Assembly (NCBI RefSeq): GCF_016907775.1
Contig: NZ_JAFBCO010000001.1
Span: 868,001-932,000 of the forward strand
From: Pseudoglutamicibacter cumminsii
GTDB taxonomy: Bacteria > Actinomycetota > Actinomycetes > Actinomycetales > Micrococcaceae
Reading direction: 5' to 3'
DNA length: 64,000 nt
Shown here: piece by piece, positions 16,340-23,889 of the stretch
How positions within the stretch are numbered: position 1 is the first letter of the stretch
Layout of the letters: the number at the start of each line of letters is the position of its first letter
Notes under the pieces: generated by a model
What the model saw: the letters and a program-made list of their open reading frames with translations, nothing else
Told to the model about the DNA's origin: nothing
The model's database searches: none
Program-made: the position numbers and the translations under genes

Positions 16340-16894
16340 TCAGTGTGCGGCTGGGATCGCGGAATACACCACGAGGTCACGGACCTCACCGCGCAGGACC
16401 TCACCGTTACGGCGAACGCCCTCATTCGTGTAACCGGCTTTTTCGGCGACCCTTCGGGACGCCGCGTTGTCCGGGTGAACACACAGTTCAACCCGGGCCG
16501 CCTCGCGCTCCAGAGCCCACGCCGTCACCAACCGGACCGCCTCGGTCATGAGGCCGCGCCCGCGCGCCCAGGGGGCTGTCATGTAGCCGATGGACACGTA
16601 GTGCTCGTTGTGGACTCGTAGCTCGATCTGCCCCATGAACCGGCCGCGCGCCGGGCTGTCGGGAACTGAGCCGTCGGGGACGGTAATGACCCAACGCGTT
16701 GCTGGCGCCTGCCTGCACCATTCGAGCGCCATCTCACGCGTATAGCTCAAGGGCACCTGCGTCCACTCAACCACCGCAGGGTCCTGGCATGTGGCTAAGA
16801 GATCGTCCGCATCGGACTCGCGGAAGTGGCGCAGCACCACGCCGCCGCCGGACAACTCGGCGGTATCGAAACGAAAATTCTCTGCAGGTCCCAT
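16340..16894 (-). CDS. GNAT-family N-acetyltransferase (RimJ/RimL-like)
   Basis: The 184-residue protein has the acetyl-CoA-binding GNAT core: VSIGYMTAPWARGRGLMTEAV near residue 107 and ELCVHPDNAASRRVAEKAGY near 142, which is typical of the RimJ/RimL acetyltransferase type. It transfers an acetyl group from acetyl-CoA to a protein N-terminus or small amine; the target cannot be read. I use ATG 16894 because GGAGG ends nine bases upstream; a GTG at 16903 would sit directly on that site. It starts one base after the maleylacetate reductase stop, so the two are cotranscribed. Confidence 0.85.
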   Translation of the reverse strand: MGPAENFRFDTAELSGGGVVLRHFRESDADDLLATCQDPAVVEWTQVPLSYTREMALEWCRQAPATRWVITVPDGSVPDSPARGRFMGQIELRVHNEHYVSIGYMTAPWARGRGLMTEAVRLVTAWALEREAARVELCVHPDNAASRRVAEKAGYTNEGVRRNGEVLRGEVRDLVVYSAIPAAH

Positions 16895-16895
16895 G

Positions 16896-18062
16896 TCAGG
16901 CACCCTCCGCTACGCGCAACAGCAAACCTCGCAAGGAATCCTGCGTGACTTCACGCGGATTCCCCTCCGGGATCGCACCCCAAGCCAACTCCACTGCGCG
17001 ATCCACTCCGGCCGCATCGAAACCCTGCTTGTTCGAGCTCCGCCCGTTCGCACCTTGCCCAGCTAAGCCGGTCTGCGCGTCAACACGCTCATACAACCGC
17101 AACAACGCGTCCACTGCCTCAGCGGCCGGGTCATCCGCGGAGGCGTCTCCGCCGAGCGCCCCCGCGAGCCTAGCCGCAACGTCCGGCACCGCCGGCGCAT
17201 TGAACGCGAGCACGTAAGGTAGCACGGTCGCGTGCGTCAACGCGTGCGGGGTATCGAACGCCCCACCAATCACGTGGCACAGCTTGTGATGCAAACCAGA
17301 CCCCGCCGAGGCGAACGCAACACCCGCCAAGTATGCGCCATACAGCGCCTGCCCCAACGCCCCCACATCAGGTACTCCGGCGTCCGTATCAGCCTCAGCA
17401 TCCACACAGAGGCCGACACGTGAGCTCACGATGCGGGGCATGCTTTCCGTAAGAGCGCGCAGCCCCTCGATCGCAATGGCTTGGTTCAGCGGGTTCGCTC
17501 GCGGCGCCCACATGGAATCCACACAATGCGCCACCGCGTTCAAGCATGAACTCACCTCAAGCTCCACGGGCAGGCCCGCTAACAGCTTCGCGTCATAGAT
17601 CACCGCGAACGGACGGACCGCGTCATCCACTCCCGTGACTTTGCGCCCCTCGCTGGTCTCCCCCCACATGGCGGTCGCCTCAGAACCTGAAAATGTTGTC
17701 GGCACCGCGATCACCGGGATCTTATGTTGCAGCGCAACCGCCTTGGCGAGCCCCGTCGCGGAACCGCCACCCACGCTCACCACAGCATCCGCTGCAACCT
17801 CAGCCGCAACATCGCGGGCCCTATCCGCAACATCCTTCGGAACATGCATCCGCACTTCGTCATGCCACACCGCCACCGGGACATCCGCCGCAATTCGGCG
17901 AGCGACCTCACGCTGCGAACCCGAAGCGATCACCATGACACGCTCAGCACCCAGCTCCGCGACAACCTCACGCAAAAAGCGCGCCGCCTCGCCCGCGCCG
18001 AAACAGACCTTCTGCCCCAACGTTGCATCAGAAAACACAGTTTCACCCGTGAACACGAACAT
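16896..18062 (-). CDS. Maleylacetate reductase (iron-containing alcohol dehydrogenase family)
   Basis: The 388-residue protein has the family-III alcohol dehydrogenase fold: the Gly-rich SVGGGSATGLAKA near residue 93, VPTTFSGSEAT near 117, and the His-rich LHHKLCHVIGG and TPHALTHATVLPYV near 245-265. These are typical of maleylacetate reductases, which make 3-oxoadipate from maleylacetate. The start is ATG 18062, overlapping the methyltransferase gene by 20 bases; a longer frame reaching into that gene is unlikely. An insertion of about 30 residues lies before the C-terminus. Its product joins the same pool as PcaL, but no hydroxyquinol or chlorocatechol dioxygenase lies nearby. Confidence 0.85.
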   Translation of the reverse strand: MFVFTGETVFSDATLGQKVCFGAGEAARFLREVVAELGAERVMVIASGSQREVARRIAADVPVAVWHDEVRMHVPKDVADRARDVAAEVAADAVVSVGGGSATGLAKAVALQHKIPVIAVPTTFSGSEATAMWGETSEGRKVTGVDDAVRPFAVIYDAKLLAGLPVELEVSSCLNAVAHCVDSMWAPRANPLNQAIAIEGLRALTESMPRIVSSRVGLCVDAEADTDAGVPDVGALGQALYGAYLAGVAFASAGSGLHHKLCHVIGGAFDTPHALTHATVLPYVLAFNAPAVPDVAARLAGALGGDASADDPAAEAVDALLRLYERVDAQTGLAGQGANGRSSNKQGFDAAGVDRAVELAWGAIPEGNPREVTQDSLRGLLLRVAEGA

Positions 18063-19086
18063 CACCCTTCCCGGTCGGCTTCTCGGTCGGCTCACCTGCG
18101 GCGCCAGAGGCATCAGTAAGGCCAGCGTCAACGGCATGCCCCGAGGCGTCAACGATGCGCACCTCGCCGGCTTCGGCATCGTCACCTGCAGCCGCATCGG
18201 CACTAGCCCCCACATCGGCATCAGACATTGCAGCAAACCGCTTACGCATAACCTCGATCGCTTCCGGATTCTGATCGATCAACAGGAACTTGCGGCCCAA
18301 CTCACGCGCCGCCGCCCCCGTGGTTCCGGAGCCACCAAAGAAATCCAGCACCGTATCGCCCGGCTTCGAACTCGCCGCAACGATGCGCCGCAAAATACCT
18401 AGCGGCTTCTGCGTCGGATACCCCGTCTTTTCCTTGCCCATCGGAGAAACGATCGTGTGCCACCACACGTCCGTAGGCAACTTCCCGCGTTCCCGCTTCT
18501 CCTTCGTCACCAACCCAGGCGCCATATAAGGTTCACGGTCCACCTCATCGGAATCAAACCAATACCGCGCAGGATCCTTCACATACACCAGGATGTTGTC
18601 GTGCTTAGCAGGCCACCGCTTAGTGGTGCGAGCCCCATAGTCATACGCCCAAATGATCTCGTTCAGGAACCCCTCACGCCCAAACAAGCCATCCAACAAA
18701 ACCTTCGCGTAATGCACCTCCCGGTAATCCAGGTGCACATACAACGTCCCATCCGGGGTCAACAACCGGTACGCCTCCGCGAGCCGCGGACCCAGGAAAT
18801 CCCAGTACTGCGCAAACGCGTCGTCATACGCCAACGCCGCCCCACGCAACGTCACATACGAATACCCACCAAAACCAACACGGTCCCCCACCTCATCAGC
18901 GCCGGCCCGCTTAGTACGCAACGACTGGCGCGACTGCTTACGGCCAGTGTTGAACGGCGGGTCAACATAGATCAGAGGGAAACTCTCATCAGGCAGCCGG
19001 CGCAAAACCTCGAGGTTATCCCCCACCACAATCGTGTCCGGATCCCCCGGCGCCCACAACGCGCCGCCATCAACTTGTTCCGTCAC
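18043..19086 (-). CDS. Solitary beta-class DNA methyltransferase (adenine-N6 or cytosine-N4)
   Basis: The 347-residue protein has methyltransferase motif IV, VDPPFNTGR (near residue 40), ahead of motif I, DFFGGSGTTG (near 252), which is the beta-class order. YPTQKPLGIL near 228 matches the adjacent motif X region. It methylates DNA from S-adenosylmethionine. The last 50 residues are Ala/Asp/Gly-rich and look disordered. No restriction endonuclease, specificity subunit or Vsr gene is adjacent, so it acts alone or with a distant partner. GTG 19086 is preceded by AAGGG. It overlaps the downstream reductase gene by 20 bases. Confidence 0.9.
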   Translation of the reverse strand: MTEQVDGGALWAPGDPDTIVVGDNLEVLRRLPDESFPLIYVDPPFNTGRKQSRQSLRTKRAGADEVGDRVGFGGYSYVTLRGAALAYDDAFAQYWDFLGPRLAEAYRLLTPDGTLYVHLDYREVHYAKVLLDGLFGREGFLNEIIWAYDYGARTTKRWPAKHDNILVYVKDPARYWFDSDEVDREPYMAPGLVTKEKRERGKLPTDVWWHTIVSPMGKEKTGYPTQKPLGILRRIVAASSKPGDTVLDFFGGSGTTGAAARELGRKFLLIDQNPEAIEVMRKRFAAMSDADVGASADAAAGDDAEAGEVRIVDASGHAVDAGLTDASGAAGEPTEKPTGKGDVRVHG

Positions 19087-19114
19087 CTACACGCCCTTCG
19101 CCGCCGAACTCACC

Positions 19115-19182
19115 ACTACACAACCGCTAGCACTACGCAACTGCTAGCACTGCAGATCCTCTAACACTGCGCAACTGCTAGC
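19115..19182. repeat. Four tandem 17-bp repeats in the methyltransferase/glutaminase intergenic region
   Basis: The units are ACTACACAACCGCTAGC, ACTACGCAACTGCTAGC, ACTGCAGATCCTCTAAC and ACTGCGCAACTGCTAGC, end to end with no spacers. Three of the four end in GCTAGC. The last one runs into TAGCTT, a candidate -10 element, seven bases before the glutaminase ATG. The array therefore fills the promoter region of glsA. Confidence 0.85.
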
Positions 19183-19184
19183 TT
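19179..19184 (+). promoter_or_regulatory. Candidate -10 element of glsA (leaderless geometry)
   Basis: TAGCTT fits TAnnnT and lies seven bases before the glsA ATG at 19192. No Shine-Dalgarno is visible. Transcription would begin at or next to the start codon. Confidence 0.4.
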
Positions 19185-19191
19185 AGACAAC

Positions 19192-20424
19192 ATGCGAACA
19201 CCCGTACCGGATTACCTCCAAGACATCATGGAGTCCTGCGTCGACGACGGCGAAGTCGCCAGCTACATCCCCGAACTCGCCAACGCGAACCCCAACACGT
19301 TCGGTATCGCGTTGTGCATGGACGACGGCACCGTCTATGAAGTCGGCGACTACCAGCACGAATTCTCGCTCCAATCCGCCGCTAAACCGTTCGCATACGC
19401 GCTCGCCGTGGAACACCTAGGGCCCGATGGGGTCGAAGATCACGTAGGCGTGGAACCTTCCGGTGACGCCTTCAACTCCGCCTCCGTTGACGCTAAAACA
19501 GGCAAGCCCAGCAACCCGATGATCAACATCGGCGCGATCACGACCTACGCGCTCACTGGTCCCATCAGCTTGACCCCCGAGGAACGCTTCGACAACGTGC
19601 GCCTGGGGATGTCCCGTTTTGCTGGCCGTGAACTCGAACCAGACATACCCGTCTATGAATCGGAGATGGCCAACGCGTGGCGCAACCTCTCGCTCGCCTA
19701 CCTCGTCCGATCCACCGGGCACTTCACCCTCCCACCCCACGACGTCGTCGACGGCTACACGAAAGTGTGCTCCCTCAAAGTCACGCCGCACGACCTCGCC
19801 GTGATGGGCATGACGCTCGGCAACGGCGGCATCAACCCCGTCACCGAAGAACGTGTGGTCAGCGAAGATACCGCCCAACGCGTGCTGTCCGTGATGTCCA
19901 CGTGCGGAATGTACGACGCCTCGGGCGACTGGATGACCGACGTCGGCATCCCCGCTAAATCCGGGGTTTCCGGCGGTATCGTCGGCGTCCTCCCAGGACA
20001 GGCCTCGCTCGCGACGTTCTCTCCGCGGCTGGACCGCTACGGCAACTCCGTTCGCGGCCTCCAAGCCTTCACACGGCTCTCGCAAGACCTCGGCCTGCAC
20101 ATCATGTCGCTGCCACCCACCGGCGAATCGACCGTCCGCTCCGTAGCCCGCCGCAACCAAGGCGACGGCCCCGAACTGCACGTCGAGATCCAAGGCCCAC
20201 TACGCTTCTCCTCCGCGGAACGCGTCATGCGAACACTCGCCGCGCTCCCGGTCAGCGACGAACCCGTGGTCCTCGACGTCTCCCGCGTCGGTTCCGCCGA
20301 CCGCATCAGTGTGCGCATGATCCACGAATCCATGCACCGCCTCCACACCGACGGCCACCAAGTCATGGTCCGCGACCCCAACGGCGTGCTCCGCGACCGC
20401 TGGGACTACAACTGGGACGAATAA
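19192..20424 (+). CDS. glsA: Glutaminase with C-terminal STAS domain
   Basis: The 410-residue protein hydrolyses glutamine to glutamate and ammonia. Residues 1-305 are a beta-lactamase-like glutaminase with the SxxK-type nucleophile SAAKPF near 63, NPMINIGAI near 107, and GNGGINP and SGVSGGIVGV further on. Residues 320-405 form a STAS domain (LHVEIQGPLRFSSAERV, then VVLDVSRVGS), as in the longer glutaminases of several actinobacteria. It has no Shine-Dalgarno and TAGCTT is seven bases before ATG, so the mRNA may be leaderless. Four 17-bp tandem repeats lie immediately upstream. hutG follows 106 bp downstream. Confidence 0.95.
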   Translation: MRTPVPDYLQDIMESCVDDGEVASYIPELANANPNTFGIALCMDDGTVYEVGDYQHEFSLQSAAKPFAYALAVEHLGPDGVEDHVGVEPSGDAFNSASVDAKTGKPSNPMINIGAITTYALTGPISLTPEERFDNVRLGMSRFAGRELEPDIPVYESEMANAWRNLSLAYLVRSTGHFTLPPHDVVDGYTKVCSLKVTPHDLAVMGMTLGNGGINPVTEERVVSEDTAQRVLSVMSTCGMYDASGDWMTDVGIPAKSGVSGGIVGVLPGQASLATFSPRLDRYGNSVRGLQAFTRLSQDLGLHIMSLPPTGESTVRSVARRNQGDGPELHVEIQGPLRFSSAERVMRTLAALPVSDEPVVLDVSRVGSADRISVRMIHESMHRLHTDGHQVMVRDPNGVLRDRWDYNWDE

Positions 20425-20530
20425 TCCCTCGCGCCGGTGCTCGCCCTTGCGCTGGCTGGCTCACCCGCATAGCCTCACAAACAGCAAAGCTTTCACCCAC
20501 GCACGGCGTCACCCAAGAGAGCAGGTCACG

Positions 20531-21535
20531 ATGTCCCACACCCCTCCGCAGCCGTGGACCGGCCGGATCGACGGTGACGGCCCCGAACACGCCCGCTGGC
20601 ACTCCACCATCCAGCCGCTACGACTCGATGGCGCAGGGCACGATGCGGTGGCGGCCGATGCGGATGCAGAACCCGGAACTGTGCTGCTTGGTTTCGCCTC
20701 GGACGAGGGTGTGCGGCGTAATCAGGGTCGTGTAGGTGCCGCGGAGGGCCCTCAAAAGTTGCGCGAAATGCTCGCCTCGATGGCTATCCACTCCACAACA
20801 GGCAAACCCAACCACCCGAAATACGATGCGGGAAACATCAACGTCACTGACGGCGACCTCGAAACCGGCCAGGCGGCCTTCGGCGAACAGATCGCAACAC
20901 TGCTTGGCGCCGGCCACTTCACGGTAGGGCTCGGCGGCGGCCACGAAATCGCGTACGCAAGCTACCTCGGCGTCGCCGAATACCTCACCCGCCTTCACGA
21001 CGGCGAACCGTTCACTCTCGGCGTCCTCAACCTCGACGCCCACTTCGACCTCCGCGAAGCCGAACAACCCACCTCCGGGACCGGCTTCCTCCAAATGCAC
21101 CACGCAGAAACCGAGGCCGGCAGAAAACTGCACTACGGCATCGTCGGCATCAGCTCCGCATCCAACACCAACACCCTGTTCCGGCAAGCCAAAGCCATGG
21201 GTGCAGAGTTCCTCCTCGACACCGAATGCAGCCACCGCGACGAAGTCACCGGCTTCATCCGCGACTTCAGCAGCCAAGTGGACCACCTCTACCTCACGAT
21301 CGACCTCGACGTCCTGCCCGCCGCGACCGCGCCGGGCGTCTCCGCGCCAGCCGGCTACGGCGTCGACCTCCCCACGATCCACGCCGCGGCACTCACCGCG
21401 GCCCGCAGCAAAAAACTCGTGCACCTCGACATCGCAGAGCTCAACCCGAGCCTCGACATCGACAACCGCACCGCCCGCACGGCAGCGCGGCTCATCGACG
21501 ACATCGTGCGCGCCCACGAAAACACGCGCACCTAA
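20531..21535 (+). CDS. hutG: Formimidoylglutamase
   Basis: The 334-residue protein belongs to the ureohydrolase (arginase/agmatinase) family. Manganese ligands are visible in GLGGGHE near residue 136, NLDAHFDLR near 167, and TIDLDVLPAATAPG near 257. The sequence VRRNQGRVGAAEGP near 62 is typical of HutG rather than arginase. It splits N-formimidoyl-glutamate into glutamate and formamide, the last step of one histidine degradation route. I chose ATG 20531 because AGCAGG lies upstream; a longer frame to 20447 has no support. The other hut genes are absent. Pairing with the glutaminase suggests a glutamate-producing function. Confidence 0.9.
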   Translation: MSHTPPQPWTGRIDGDGPEHARWHSTIQPLRLDGAGHDAVAADADAEPGTVLLGFASDEGVRRNQGRVGAAEGPQKLREMLASMAIHSTTGKPNHPKYDAGNINVTDGDLETGQAAFGEQIATLLGAGHFTVGLGGGHEIAYASYLGVAEYLTRLHDGEPFTLGVLNLDAHFDLREAEQPTSGTGFLQMHHAETEAGRKLHYGIVGISSASNTNTLFRQAKAMGAEFLLDTECSHRDEVTGFIRDFSSQVDHLYLTIDLDVLPAATAPGVSAPAGYGVDLPTIHAAALTAARSKKLVHLDIAELNPSLDIDNRTARTAARLIDDIVRAHENTRT

Positions 21536-21593
21536 ACTAGCCACACAACCGAGCCGCTAAACGACCAAGCAACCGGAGCGAGCAGGAGCCAGC

Positions 21594-22940
21594 ATGCACC
21601 CCTACTTTGGGAACGCGCCCACACCAGGTGGCGCGCCGCAGCTAGCCCCCTACATGCACACCCACAACCCCGCCTACAGCGGCCCCGCCTACGGAGGGCA
21701 ACCCAGCTACGCGGGGCATCCCGGCTACGGCCGGCCAGCGCCACGCAAGCGCCGCCGCACCGGAAGCAACATCGCAGCGATACTCGTGGTCATCGTCGCC
21801 ATCGCGGCGTGGCTCGTCCCGAGCGTCCTGCAACCCGGCCTCACAACCAACCCCACGGGGACTACACAACAGCAACCTGTAGAGGAACCACCCAACCCCG
21901 CGGCGGCCGGTGAGCTCGCCGAGAAACTCAGGCAAGCCGAACCACCCACCGTCAACTTCCCTGCCGAACCCAAAGGGCAAGAGCCACGCGACAGCGGCCC
22001 CGTCAAGAAAGGTCAAGAGCTCAAAGACGGCGTGCCCGGGCTCGTGCTCATCGAATCCGTGCTCCCCGGGTTCGTGTCCGGAGCCGGAACCGGACTCATA
22101 GCAACAGCAGACGGCTACATCATCACCAACTACCACGTGGTCCAAGGCTCAACCGCCATCCGAGTGCAAGACACCCACACCAAAAAACGCTACGAAGCCG
22201 CACTCGTAGGCCACAACGCGCTCAAAGACATCGCAGTCCTCAAACTGCACAACGCGAAAAACCTCCGCACCATCGCAATCCCGAGCACCAACGTGACCCT
22301 CGGAAGCCGCGTCACCGTCATCGGAAACGGCGAAGCCAAAGGCGTCCTCCAACAGCTCAACGGAAGGGTCACCAACCTCAGCATCAACATCCGCACCCGA
22401 GCCGACGGCGCCGTCCCCGACACTAGACTCGACAACCTCATCGCAACCAACGCCGACGTCGTGCAAGGCTATTCAGGCGGCGCGATGATGCAGCGCGGCG
22501 GCCACGTCATCGGCATGACCGTCGCGGCCTCGGAAGGCGACTCCTCAGCCACCGTCAACGGGTACGCGATCCCCATCAGCACCGTCATCAACGAAACCCA
22601 GCGCATCCTCAACGGAACCAACGGAGACGGCACCATCATCGGCCGGCCAGCCGCGTTCGGGATCACGGTCATCAGCGAAGAGAAACCCAACCCGCGTGCG
22701 CCAGGGATCGCCATCGAAAGCTTCCTCGAAGGCTCACCACTGCCCGAGCTCGGCGTCAAAAAAGGCGACCGCATCACGATGATCAACGGGCAACACATCG
22801 AAACCTACAGCGACCTCAAACGCGCGCTCGCGCCGTTGCAGCCCGGCGAGAAAGTGAAGATCGCGTGGAGCGCCAACGAAGGCGCCAACGGCGGAACCGG
22901 CGAAGGAACCGTGACCCTCATCCGCTCCGGCGTGAACTAG
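21594..22940 (+). CDS. Membrane-anchored S1C serine protease with PDZ domain (HtrA-like)
   Basis: The 448-residue protein has a cytoplasmic Pro/Gly/Tyr-rich N-terminus of about 50 residues and one membrane segment (IAAILVVIVAIAAWLVPSVL, about 60-80). A trypsin-like protease domain follows with the triad His in IITNYHVVQ (near 183), Asp in LKDIAVLKL (near 212) and Ser in QGYSGGAMM (near 295). A C-terminal PDZ domain has GVKKGDRITMINGQHI near 388. It would degrade or process damaged proteins outside the membrane. AGGAG precedes the ATG. It lies 58 bp after hutG and is probably transcribed separately. Confidence 0.93.
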   Translation: MHPYFGNAPTPGGAPQLAPYMHTHNPAYSGPAYGGQPSYAGHPGYGRPAPRKRRRTGSNIAAILVVIVAIAAWLVPSVLQPGLTTNPTGTTQQQPVEEPPNPAAAGELAEKLRQAEPPTVNFPAEPKGQEPRDSGPVKKGQELKDGVPGLVLIESVLPGFVSGAGTGLIATADGYIITNYHVVQGSTAIRVQDTHTKKRYEAALVGHNALKDIAVLKLHNAKNLRTIAIPSTNVTLGSRVTVIGNGEAKGVLQQLNGRVTNLSINIRTRADGAVPDTRLDNLIATNADVVQGYSGGAMMQRGGHVIGMTVAASEGDSSATVNGYAIPISTVINETQRILNGTNGDGTIIGRPAAFGITVISEEKPNPRAPGIAIESFLEGSPLPELGVKKGDRITMINGQHIETYSDLKRALAPLQPGEKVKIAWSANEGANGGTGEGTVTLIRSGVN

Positions 22941-22947
22941 CCGGTGT

Positions 22948-23000
22948 GGGCGTGGGCTACGGCGGACCGGTGTGGGGTCGGCTTGGGCGTGGGCTACGGC
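22948..23000. repeat. Pair of 16-bp direct repeats between convergent genes
   Basis: GGGCGTGGGCTACGGC occurs at 22948-22963 and again at 22985-23000, each within a G-rich stretch that also repeats CCGGTGTGGG. The region sits between the stops of the serine protease and the DtxR-type gene. I see no hairpin with a T-run. Confidence 0.8.
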
Positions 23001-23003
23001 TGG

Positions 23004-23720
23004 CTAGCCTTCAGCGTCCGATGCGGTTGTTGCTGGCCGCACATACATCGCCGCCAGCTCGGCCTCAGATAGCGCTGAGCCGTCCGCGGCAACACCGGCA
23101 CCTGCATCGTTGATCGCAACGCGCGCACCCGGGTGAACACCCACCGATTCGAGGCGGCGCAAAAGCTGCGGATCATCGTCAGCGATCCGTACGACCTCGT
23201 ACGTGCCAGGGCCTAGCTCGGCGAGCGCCGCGACGTCGTCCATGGCCGGCATCGAAAGGTCCGGGCCCGGGATAGGGTCGCCGTGCGGATCCATGCGGGG
23301 GTGCCCCAGCAGTGCGTCGATCCGGTCAACAAACCGGGCGGACGCGGCGTGTTCGAGGCGTTCGGCGTCTTCGTGCACTTCGTCCCACGTGTAGCCGAGT
23401 GATTCCACGAGGTAGGTTTCGATGAGGCGGTGGCGGCGCACCATCATGAGGGCAACCGCGCGGCCACGCTCCGTGAGCGCGACCGGCTTATACGGCTCGT
23501 ACGTGACGAGGCCCTGCCGCGCTAGACGCCGCAACGTCTCAGAAACATTCGGTGCCGAGGTCTGGAAGCGCGAGGCCAGCATCGAGGTGGATGTCGGCTC
23601 GCCGCCCCACTCGAGCGAAGCCCAAATCTGCTTGACATAGTCCTGGGCGACGGGGGAAATCTGATCCAGCTCGACCGGGGACAGTTCATTCGGCGCCACC
23701 GCGTGACCGTCAGAACCCAT
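23004..23720 (-). CDS. DtxR/MntR-family metal-dependent repressor
   Basis: The 238-residue protein begins with a winged helix (ISPVAQDYVKQIWAS, then SMLASRFQTSAPNVSETLRRL). It continues with the metal-binding dimerisation domain, which contains RRHRLIETYLVESLGY, the E-x-x-D-x-E-x-x-E-H pattern EVHEDAERLEHAAS, and GHPRMDPHGDPIP. A C-terminal SH3-like/FeoA domain begins near residue 155. It represses metal uptake genes when bound to Fe2+ or Mn2+. I use ATG 23720 because AGGGGAG lies seven bases upstream; a GTG at 23744 lacks a site. It is divergent from the SseB-family gene with a His-rich tail, a plausible target. Confidence 0.93.
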   Translation of the reverse strand: MGSDGHAVAPNELSPVELDQISPVAQDYVKQIWASLEWGGEPTSTSMLASRFQTSAPNVSETLRRLARQGLVTYEPYKPVALTERGRAVALMMVRRHRLIETYLVESLGYTWDEVHEDAERLEHAASARFVDRIDALLGHPRMDPHGDPIPGPDLSMPAMDDVAALAELGPGTYEVVRIADDDPQLLRRLESVGVHPGARVAINDAGAGVAADGSALSEAELAAMYVRPATTASDAEG

Positions 23721-23829
23721 GAGTGCACTCCCCTCGCCGAACACGACTCAGCCACATGGCCGGCCGCTACGTGTTGTCACCTGCAACCTTATCGTTTCGG
23801 CCAGCGCGGCACCCAGCGCGTGTGCCCCC

Positions 23830-23867
23830 ACCCAGCACATCCGCCCCTACCCAGCACATCCGCCCCC
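23830..23867. repeat. Two tandem 19-bp repeats in the dtxR-type/sseB intergenic region
   Basis: ACCCAGCACATCCGCCCCT (23830-23848) is followed directly by ACCCAGCACATCCGCCCCC (23849-23867). A degenerate earlier copy begins with ACCCAGCGC near 23810. The repeats lie between the divergent starts at 23720 and 23890, close to the second one. Confidence 0.85.
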
Positions 23868-23889
23868 GCCCATGCGAGATACTGGACTC

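Noticed and set aside
18063-18236. N-terminal extension of the maleylacetate reductase frame
   Set aside because: It overlaps the methyltransferase gene, is not like the family, and an ATG with an AAGGG site exists at 18062.
19115-19182. CRISPR-like array
   Set aside because: The 17-bp units are contiguous with no spacers and there are no cas genes nearby, so this is a simple tandem repeat.
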